From an uncultured Lachnospiraceae bacterium (GTDB lineage: Bacteria; Bacillota; Clostridia; Lachnospirales; Lachnospiraceae), in contig CAJUDQ010000003.1 in NCBI GenBank assembly GCA_910585215.1, positions 134,829-140,759 on the forward strand: a stretch of DNA of 5,931 nucleotides, written 5' to 3'. The notes beneath the pieces were generated by a model. That model did no database searches. It was not told the origin of the DNA and was given only the letters and a program-made list of their open reading frames with translations. Shown here one piece after another: positions 1 to 5,049 of this stretch; position 1 is the first letter of the stretch, and each line of letters begins with the position of its first letter. Position numbers and translations under genes: made by a program.

Positions 1-32
1 CACTCTTTCCCTACACGACGCTCTTCCGATCT
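1..32 (+). other. Illumina TruSeq adapter remnant (artefact)
   Basis: These bases read as the Illumina TruSeq universal adapter (read 1 side), lacking only its first A and ending in the familiar CTCTTCCGATCT. This is sequencing-library DNA left at the end of an assembled contig, not genomic sequence. Genomic sequence begins at about base 33. It should be masked before any promoter, ORF or similarity analysis. The match is recalled from the published adapter sequence and is essentially exact. Confidence 0.97.
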
Positions 33-70
33 TCATCTCATAACTAAAGTCACGAATGTTCTTGCCACTT

Positions 71-547
71 CTAATAAAATCTGAGCAGTTGTTGATTTGT
101 TGTTTCTCTGCATTTTACAACATCTTTTAATGCATCTATCTTTGCCTCCAGCCCCATAAGCTGAGAAGCATCAAGATTTTCTGAACGTTCCAAACCACCT
201 ATAGCACCAATTACCTGTCCTAAATGTTCTGTTTGGCTGGCAATTTTTTCAATCTGTTCAAGTACATAATCCATCGAAAATTTATCGCTTTGAACTGCTT
301 TGTCTTCTTTGGAATTATTTACTGTTTTTGAAATTTTTTCTATTGATAAATCTGACTTTGTATCTGACATATATTCCTCCATTATTTCCGGCGGGCACGC
401 AAGACAGATAGTATCTTCTGATATGAAGCGCGCCCTTTTGTTTTTTACAAGCCCTTTTGCCCTCTTCGGGTAGGTCGCCTCATAAATATTTCCCTGCTCA
501 TCTACAACGATAATATTTTTTTGAATGGGTATCATCCCCTTTGTCAT
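71..547 (-). CDS. Small conserved-type protein with RRXRR-like N-terminal module and helical C-terminus, function unknown
   Basis: Product of 158 residues; I do not recognise a named family. Residues about 8-50 form a compact module: an IIVVDEQGN strand-turn, then a basic stretch YPKRAKGLVKNKRARFI, then TICLACPP. This pattern (V-x-D-x-x-G-N, basic helix with KRA and K-x-x-A-R, final hydrophobic strand) resembles the RRXRR/PLMP module at the start of IscB-like proteins. Here it stands alone, without RuvC or HNH motifs. Residues 54-88 are a polar linker. Residues 89-158 are predicted helical with heptad-like hydrophobics, possibly a coiled coil for self-association. There is no signal peptide or membrane segment, so it is probably cytoplasmic. 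The ATG at 545-547 is chosen because AAGG lies 7 bases upstream; the internal ATG (residue 5) has its GGGG directly abutting it, too close to serve. It has its own promoter upstream. The 3' end is uncertain: only 38 genomic bases separate the TAG from adapter sequence. Confidence 0.7.
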   Translation of the reverse strand: MTKGMIPIQKNIIVVDEQGNIYEATYPKRAKGLVKNKRARFISEDTICLACPPEIMEEYMSDTKSDLSIEKISKTVNNSKEDKAVQSDKFSMDYVLEQIEKIASQTEHLGQVIGAIGGLERSENLDASQLMGLEAKIDALKDVVKCRETTNQQLLRFY

Positions 548-605
548 AAATTTGCCTTAAAATTACTCTGCGAATATTCTGTTTTTTCTGATGGGTGTCA
601 TCCCC
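525..605. repeat. Pair of 15-bp near-identical direct repeats around the start of the 158-residue protein
   Basis: Copies at 525-539 (ATGGGTATCATCCCC on the plus strand) and 591-605 (ATGGGTGTCATCCCC) differ at one base and are 66 bases apart. Similarity continues loosely into an adjoining A/T run and an AATATT motif. On the minus strand both copies encode the start of an M-x-P-I-x-K-N peptide in the same frame, which suggests a short duplication of the gene's 5' end. Confidence 0.6.
555..558 (-). promoter_or_regulatory. Ribosome binding site deciding the start of the 158-residue protein
   Basis: AAGG on the minus strand, 7 bases before the ATG at 545-547. It is a modest Shine-Dalgarno match but correctly spaced, and it favours this ATG over the one four codons further in. 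Confidence 0.5.
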
Positions 606-607
606 AT
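563..607 (-). other. 14-codon upstream mini-ORF, partial duplicate of the downstream gene's start
   Basis: ATG at 605-607 to TAA at 563-565 reads MGMTPIRKNRIFAE. It parallels residues 4-17 of the following protein (GMIPIQKNIIVVDE) and lies in the same frame, 66 bases upstream. It may be a decayed copy of an older gene start, or a translated leader peptide. I see no Shine-Dalgarno before it, and it begins within a few bases of the likely transcription start, so translation is doubtful. The sequence similarity is seen directly; any regulatory role is inference. Confidence 0.35.
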
Positions 608-612
608 TCGCA

Positions 613-647
613 ATTATAACTTTACTATATCAGAATATATGTGTCAA
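613..647 (-). promoter_or_regulatory. Sigma-A type promoter for the 158-residue protein
   Basis: A perfect TTGACA lies at 642-647 (minus strand), followed 17 bases later by TAAAGT at 619-624 (4 of 6 to the -10 consensus). An exact TATAAT lies just beyond at 613-618, but its spacing to TTGACA is 23, so either hexamer could serve as the -10. The region is very AT-rich. The -35 contains the TGA stop (644-646) of the upstream Nudix gene, so the promoter starts inside the end of that gene. Confidence 0.55.
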
Positions 648-1102
648 TCATTTTTTTCTGTTGCACAAATTAACTTTTCACCCTGATACCGTACCTTTAT
701 TGTAAAAAATCCACAGTCTTCCATCAATTTTTTCAAAAACAGAATATCTCCTTCCCAGAGCTTCAAATCCAATATCTTTGATTTTTCAATCCATAAAAGT
801 TCGCCTTCATCGCACTCTGTCAATTTACCCTCAAATTTATCCGCAGTATAGATAAACATATATTCTGTTTCCCACATGTCAGATACAAATGTCATAACAC
901 CGCGAAGTCTGTAAGAAAGCAGGTTTAATCCTGTCTCCTCTTTTACTTCTCTTACAACACATTCATCTGGACTTTCATTTTCTTCAAATTTTCCGCCTAC
1001 CCCAAGCCATTTATCATGACTCTGGTCATTTTCCTTCTTTGTTCGATGCAGCATCAGATATTTATCATCTTTTTCAATATAGCATATTGTTGTCAGTCTC
1101 AA
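644..1102 (-). CDS. Nudix hydrolase, 8-oxo-dGTP diphosphatase (MutT/MTH1) type
   Basis: Predicted to hydrolyse a nucleoside diphosphate-X substrate, probably oxidised purine dNTPs such as 8-oxo-dGTP, to the monophosphate plus pyrophosphate, cleaning the nucleotide pool in the cytoplasm. With the start chosen here the product has 152 residues. A complete Nudix box (GX5EX7REUXEEXGU) spans residues 37-59: G37, E43, then REVKEE at 51-56 supplying the metal-binding glutamates, then TGL. The opening LTTICYIEKDDKYLMLHR and the later ECDEGELLWI and LKLWEGD are typical of the clostridial MutT-like group. The TTG at 1100-1102 is preferred because GGAGG (1111-1115) sits exactly 8 bases upstream and the product then starts where relatives do. 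An ATG at 1115-1117 (157 residues) and a TTG at 1154-1156 (170 residues) are in frame but poorly served. It follows lacZ closely in the same direction, probably on the same transcript. Substrate specificity is inferred from family resemblance. Confidence 0.85.
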   Translation of the reverse strand: MRLTTICYIEKDDKYLMLHRTKKENDQSHDKWLGVGGKFEENESPDECVVREVKEETGLNLLSYRLRGVMTFVSDMWETEYMFIYTADKFEGKLTECDEGELLWIEKSKILDLKLWEGDILFLKKLMEDCGFFTIKVRYQGEKLICATEKND

Positions 1103-1110
1103 CCTTCTAT

Positions 1111-1115
1111 CCTCC
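1111..1115 (-). promoter_or_regulatory. Shine-Dalgarno supporting a TTG start for the Nudix gene
   Basis: GGAGG on the minus strand, separated by 8 bases from the TTG at 1100-1102. It lies inside the reading frame of the longer alternatives: the ATG at 1115-1117 overlaps it, so it cannot serve that ATG. This is the main argument for the shorter product. Confidence 0.6.
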
Positions 1116-1156
1116 ATATGCCTGTACATATTAATATAGCATATTATTCGTTTCAA

Positions 1157-4100
1157 CTATTTCATTTCCATAGTAAAACTGTATTCAATTTTCTGATTCG
1201 ATTGTATTCTGCAACTTTCTCTTACCTGTGAACCCCAGCTGTCGTCTCCGCCAACCCCCATATGAACAGGCAGAATTTTTACATAAGTATATTGTACCGT
1301 TGGAAGATTTTCATAATGTGTTGCAGTTTCAAGTTCTGTTTCATTATATGGAAGAACCGTAAACTGAAATGGTTTTTCACCATTACCAGCAGCGAACTGA
1401 AGTGTTGTCTGTCCGTCCGTTGTCTCTATCCATCTTGTTTCGGTGCGATTTCCACAGCTTTGAGGTTTTAAATATCCTTCCATATTCTTCTCTGCTGTAC
1501 TGGAAAAGATACCTATTTTCCCACCATGATTTCTGTCACAATAATTTTCCCAAGGACCAATTCCATAATATTGAAAACGGTTAAACTCCTTTTTTAATAC
1601 AAATTGCATGCCAAACAGCGGAAGCTCCGGCAGCCCCTGTGCACCCGGATAATGCAGACCAACACTTATTCTGCCATCAGGAGTAATTGTATAACCTACA
1701 TTTACTGTTATTCCCTTTCTTCCATTTCCCGTATTTATATTTTCCTCTTTTCTATGTTCTCTCTTGTCATTTACTACTAACATTCCGCCTTCTGCAATCG
1801 GAAGCTCATATACATAGTTCAGTACTATTTTCTGTTCTGATTCTTCCATTTCAAATGCCTTGCATCTCTGCCACCTTTCGGCAAACTCCCATACCCCGCT
1901 GTCAAACATATAACTGCATCCCCTGTCATTATCTGTAGAAGCCCGATAAAAACACAGCTTTGGTCGTTGTGCCAGTATTTCTTTTTTCTTATATTGCAAC
2001 GAAATCAGTCCATCACCCTTGGAAAAACTGATATCAAGATATTTTCCATGAATCCCTACATTTCTATCACCGTTTACTATGGATATTCCATTTTGTGTAA
2101 AGGAAGACGGCGCTGCTTTTCTGTCTTTTAAAGATTCGGTTTCCTGTACAAGCTTTGCTTCACTTCTGCCGGACATAAGCTCATATCCTGCCTCTGCCCA
2201 CAAAGTGTCTTGCTTCAGCACAAGAAATGCCTGTATAAAATATTCTCCCGTTTCTTTCAGATATTCTTCCAGATTCATTTTAATATAGCTTTCGCTTAAT
2301 GGCTCCACAATTACTTCTTTCTCAAGAGTTTTTATAACCTGTCCGTTTCTTAATACTTCTACTTTTAACAATAAATCTTTTGTATCCTCAAAGAGCCTTT
2401 TATTTCTAATCCTGACCCCCTGAAAATCCGGTTCAAGCTTTATCTGCTGGTATACAAACTTTACTTCTGCCGCTTTTGCGTAAGGCTGCCTGTCTGCTCT
2501 CACAATTCCGTCTCCACAGAAATTTCCGTCATCCGGCACTTCATCAAAGTCTCCTCCATAACATAAAACCTCACTGCCATCCGATAATTTTTTATAAAGT
2601 GCCTGGTCAATATAATCCCAGATAAATGCCCCCTGATACATCGGATATTTATCCAGTAAATCTGTATAATCTTTGATTCCTCCACAGGAATTTCCCATAG
2701 CATGCATATATTCACAACAGATAAACGGTTTTTGAGGATTATTGTTTAAATATTTTTCAATATCCCATGGTCTTGTATACATTTGGCTTTCCATATCGCT
2801 GGTATCAGGATATCTTCTGTCATGACAGATGCCCTCGTAATGAACCAGCCTTGAAGGGTCTTTTTCTCTGAAAAGCTGCGACATTTTATAAATATCTTCA
2901 CCTCCAAAGCTTTCATTTCCACAAGACCATATAAGGATTGCCGGATGATTTTTATCTCTTTGCAGCATGGAATTTGCTCTGTCCAGAACTGCTTCCTGCC
3001 ATTCCGGTCTGTTGCCCGGAATACAGGTTTTGGCAGACTCTTTTCCAGGAATTGTCCATGTTCCATGAGTTTCCAGATTGGTTTCTCCTATCAGATAAAT
3101 GCCATATTCATCACACAGGTCATACCACAGAGAAGCATCCGGATAATGACAGGTTCTGACCGCATTGATATTATGCTGTTTCATAAACCGTATATCCCAC
3201 AGCATGTCTTCTTTTGTAACGGCACGACCTCTGTAACAGTTAAATTCATGACGATTTACGCCATTAAATTCAATTCTTTTTCCATTAATAAGCATAAGAC
3301 CCTGTTTCATCTCAAATTTTCTTATTCCTATTTTTTGAGTAATTTTTTCTATTTCTTCTGTCTGCTTTTTTATAATGATAGTTAAAGTGTAGAGATATGG
3401 GTTTTCCGCACTCCATAAGTGTGCATGTTCTATCAAATACGAAGCGTCTGACAGCTTGGATAACGGAATATTTTGAGCAGAAATAACGGATGTGCCTTCT
3501 TTGTCCTCTAAAATCAGAGAAGCCAAAAACTCTGTTTCTTCTTTATAGCAGTCAATTTTTGTATCAATTTTTAACTCACAGTCTCTGTATTCATTTGAAA
3601 AATTCGTATGAACAAATATATCTCTGATATGAGCCTCTGGTACTGCATAGACAAATACATCTCTGAAAATACCGGAAAACCGGAAGAAATCCTGGTCCTC
3701 CAGCCATGAAGCAGAACTTCTCTGATATACTTCTACCCCGATTCTGTTTATCCCCTCTGTAATATATTCTGTAATATCAAATTCTGACGGAGTAAAGCTG
3801 TCCTCTGCATATCCGACAAACTGCCCGTTGATATAGAGATAGAATGCAGTTTCTACTCCCTGAAAAGAAATATACTGTCTTTCGCCTGACAGAATGTTTT
3901 TATTAAAAATAATATCCTTTACATAGCTTCCTACTGGATTTACATTCATTGGTACTTCCGGAGCCTGCGCTTTTTGCTGACCGTCCCAAGGATACATTAC
4001 ATTGACATATTGTGGCCTGCCATAACCCTGAAGCTGAATATGTCCCGGAACTTCAATATTGTCAAGTGCCTCAATATCGAAATCCCACTGGTAAAACTCT

Positions 4101-4273
4101 TTTTTTCGTTCTGCAGGACAGGATGCATAGGAAAATTTCCATGTGCCGTTTAAATATTGTCTTGATTCCTGACCATATAAGGTAAAGTTATGGTCAGAAT
4201 GTGCAGGTTCTCTGTTTACCTGAAAAACTTCAGGATTGCAGAGCCAGTCTAAAGATGCGATTTTTGTTTTCAT
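1157..4273 (-). CDS. lacZ: Beta-galactosidase, LacZ type, glycoside hydrolase family 2
   Basis: Hydrolyses terminal non-reducing beta-D-galactosides such as lactose by a retaining mechanism. It has 1038 residues with no signal peptide, so it is cytoplasmic; E. coli LacZ has 1024. The five-domain plan is intact: sugar-binding jelly roll about 30-215 (with the conserved DQDFFRFSGIFRDV), Ig-like domain about 217-325, TIM barrel about 327-620, a second Ig-like domain about 625-715, and the C-terminal small-chain domain about 735-1035. The acid/base is E454 in CGNES and the nucleophile E521 in CCEYMHAMGN. Further equivalents of E. coli active-site residues are H376 (CHYP), metal ligands E401 and H403 (NLETHG), Y499, W552 (FIWDYIDQ) and W1013 (GVGGDDSW). 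The ATG at 4271-4273 follows AGGAG with 9 bases spacing. The upstream phosphatase gene ends 63 bases away with no clear promoter between. The gene is complete, with no frameshift. No permease or repressor lies beside it in this window, so the physiological substrate is open; activity on other galactosides is possible. Confidence 0.96.
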   Translation of the reverse strand: MKTKIASLDWLCNPEVFQVNREPAHSDHNFTLYGQESRQYLNGTWKFSYASCPAERKKEFYQWDFDIEALDNIEVPGHIQLQGYGRPQYVNVMYPWDGQQKAQAPEVPMNVNPVGSYVKDIIFNKNILSGERQYISFQGVETAFYLYINGQFVGYAEDSFTPSEFDITEYITEGINRIGVEVYQRSSASWLEDQDFFRFSGIFRDVFVYAVPEAHIRDIFVHTNFSNEYRDCELKIDTKIDCYKEETEFLASLILEDKEGTSVISAQNIPLSKLSDASYLIEHAHLWSAENPYLYTLTIIIKKQTEEIEKITQKIGIRKFEMKQGLMLINGKRIEFNGVNRHEFNCYRGRAVTKEDMLWDIRFMKQHNINAVRTCHYPDASLWYDLCDEYGIYLIGETNLETHGTWTIPGKESAKTCIPGNRPEWQEAVLDRANSMLQRDKNHPAILIWSCGNESFGGEDIYKMSQLFREKDPSRLVHYEGICHDRRYPDTSDMESQMYTRPWDIEKYLNNNPQKPFICCEYMHAMGNSCGGIKDYTDLLDKYPMYQGAFIWDYIDQALYKKLSDGSEVLCYGGDFDEVPDDGNFCGDGIVRADRQPYAKAAEVKFVYQQIKLEPDFQGVRIRNKRLFEDTKDLLLKVEVLRNGQVIKTLEKEVIVEPLSESYIKMNLEEYLKETGEYFIQAFLVLKQDTLWAEAGYELMSGRSEAKLVQETESLKDRKAAPSSFTQNGISIVNGDRNVGIHGKYLDISFSKGDGLISLQYKKKEILAQRPKLCFYRASTDNDRGCSYMFDSGVWEFAERWQRCKAFEMEESEQKIVLNYVYELPIAEGGMLVVNDKREHRKEENINTGNGRKGITVNVGYTITPDGRISVGLHYPGAQGLPELPLFGMQFVLKKEFNRFQYYGIGPWENYCDRNHGGKIGIFSSTAEKNMEGYLKPQSCGNRTETRWIETTDGQTTLQFAAGNGEKPFQFTVLPYNETELETATHYENLPTVQYTYVKILPVHMGVGGDDSWGSQVRESCRIQSNQKIEYSFTMEMK

Positions 4274-4282
4274 AGATGTTTT

Positions 4283-4287
4283 CTCCT
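4283..4287 (-). promoter_or_regulatory. Ribosome binding site of lacZ
   Basis: AGGAG on the minus strand within AAAAGGAGAAAA, 9 bases before the lacZ ATG. It is strong and well spaced. The 63-base gap to the phosphatase gene is A-rich, and I see no convincing -35/-10 pair or hairpin in it. Confidence 0.75.
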
Positions 4288-4336
4288 TTTATATAGATAT
4301 TTTTTTAGTTTTGATTTTTAGTTTGCAGGGATTCGT

Positions 4337-4810
4337 CTATAAAGATATTTTATTAATGTCCTGTAAATAACTTAAAAACCCTTGAAGTCCCTCCATTATA
4401 TCACGGTAAGTAGTTTCAAAATCACCTGTATACCATGGGTCGGCAATATCTCTTGGATGTTTGGAAAAATCCAGAAGCCGGTGAATTTTTTTATCATCTG
4501 ATGGTTTATTTAACATGCGACAAATATTCTTTACATTGATTGTCTCCATACCAAGAATATAGTCATATTTTTCATAGTCACTTTTACAAAGTCTGACAGC
4601 CTGCTTTCCAGCAGTACTGATTCCCATGGAATGCAGGAGATTTCTTGTCCCATAATGGGGCGGATTCCCAATTTCTTCTGTACTGGTGGCAGCAGATGCA
4701 ATATAAAACTGGTCTGCAATCCCCTTGTTTTTCACCATATCCTTTAATAAAAATTCAGCCATTGGTGAACGGCAGATATTGCCGTGGCAAATAAAGAGTA
4801 TTTTTATCAT
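4337..4810 (-). CDS. Low-molecular-weight protein-tyrosine phosphatase
   Basis: Dephosphorylates phosphotyrosine (possibly phosphoarginine in some Firmicute members) through a cysteinyl-phosphate intermediate; a small soluble cytoplasmic enzyme. Its 157 residues are the usual family length. The P-loop lies at the N-terminus: ICHGNICRSP with nucleophile C8 and R14, matching CX5R(S/T). The general acid is D124 in the DPWYTGDF loop, where the W and Y contribute to the substrate pocket. Other family landmarks are SAATSTEEIGNPPHYGTRNLL (residues about 39-59) and the YDYILGME segment (82-89). The ATG at 4808-4810 follows AAAGGA (4821-4826) by 10 bases, and the P-loop begins a few residues in, as expected. 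lacZ follows in the same direction. Its upstream flank is the repeat-bearing region next to the integrase, so it is probably the first chromosomal gene beyond the element end. The target protein cannot be told from the sequence. Confidence 0.93.
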   Translation of the reverse strand: MIKILFICHGNICRSPMAEFLLKDMVKNKGIADQFYIASAATSTEEIGNPPHYGTRNLLHSMGISTAGKQAVRLCKSDYEKYDYILGMETINVKNICRMLNKPSDDKKIHRLLDFSKHPRDIADPWYTGDFETTYRDIMEGLQGFLSYLQDINKISL

Positions 4811-4820
4811 CTTGAATATA

Positions 4821-4826
4821 TCCTTT
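4821..4826 (-). promoter_or_regulatory. Ribosome binding site of the phosphatase gene
   Basis: AAAGGA on the minus strand, 10 bases before the ATG at 4808-4810. A promoter for this gene should lie between about 4830 and 4960, but only weak candidates are visible (for example a TTGAAG with a poor -10), so none is annotated. Confidence 0.55.
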
Positions 4827-4900
4827 CATAAGCCTTTAAACCTTGATATATCGGGCTTCTTGGCACTTTTCTTCAATTTTGTATTTTGCCCTTACCTCAC

Positions 4901-4930
4901 GCAAATCTATGTAAATCTACGCAAATTCAT
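4901..4930. repeat. Three tandem 10-bp direct repeats, putative integrase arm-type sites
   Basis: Plus-strand units GCAAATCTAT, GTAAATCTAC and GCAAATTCAT stand head to tail, one helical turn apart, with consensus near G-Y-AAATCTAY. They lie in the non-coding gap downstream of the integrase gene. Tn916-family integrases use their N-terminal domain to bind short direct repeats near the element ends, so arm-site function is a reasonable inference. The repetition is seen; binding is not shown. Confidence 0.55.
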
Positions 4931-4938
4931 GGGTAAAT

Positions 4939-4962
4939 GGTGTAGTAAGTGGTGTAGTAAAT
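4939..4962. repeat. Two tandem 12-bp direct repeats, putative integrase-binding or element-end repeats
   Basis: GGTGTAGTAAGT (4939-4950) and GGTGTAGTAAAT (4951-4962) differ at one base. A degraded third start, TGGTGCAT, follows at 4963-4970, and TAAATGG precedes them. Together with the 10-bp set just to the left they make a dense repeat cluster of about 70 bases between the integrase and the phosphatase gene, as expected near an integrative element's terminus. Confidence 0.6.
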
Positions 4963-5017
4963 TGGTGCATTTTTCAACTTGATTTTCTTTGATTTCCCTG
5001 TATATCGGTATCTTTAC

Positions 5018-5036
5018 ACGCAGAATGCTCCTGCGT
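5018..5036. repeat. Perfect 6-bp hairpin downstream of the integrase gene
   Basis: ACGCAG and CTGCGT flank a 7-base loop. It lies 14 bases beyond the integrase stop codon. Neither strand has a following T-run, so it is not a canonical intrinsic terminator. It could be a weak terminator, an mRNA 3' stabiliser or part of the element end. Confidence 0.4.
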
Positions 5037-5049
5037 TGTTCGGCACTCG

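Noticed and set aside
2945..3385. Plus-strand open frame of 146 codons
   Set aside because: It is wholly antisense to the lacZ TIM-barrel region, has no ribosome binding site of note, and reads as low-complexity F/S/Y/I-rich translation typical of a shadow frame. The overlapping lacZ frame carries the catalytic motifs.
4274..4336. Separate lacZ promoter in the gap after the phosphatase gene
   Set aside because: The only -10-like string (TATATAA) overlaps the ribosome binding site region, and no -35 stands at the right distance, so it is more likely read-through from upstream.
4830..4858. AAGCC...GGCTT inverted repeat around the GATATATC palindrome as a recombination core site
   Set aside because: The stem is only 5 bp with a 19-base loop, and no second copy exists in the window to compare. 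It overlaps the phosphatase gene's likely upstream region. It is too weak to call an attachment core.
4901..4962. CRISPR-like array
   Set aside because: The repeats are 10-12 bp and directly adjacent without spacers, and no cas gene is present. They are tandem direct repeats, not a CRISPR.
4725..4982. Plus-strand open frame of 85 codons crossing the phosphatase start and the repeat cluster
   Set aside because: Its first part is antisense to the phosphatase P-loop, and its end (KWCSKWCSK) is simply the translation of the 12-bp DNA repeats. No convincing start signal precedes it.
4811..5049. tRNA gene or tRNA 3' end as the integration target
   Set aside because: No T-arm GTTCRA-type motif, acceptor pairing or CCA end could be found in either strand of the gap.
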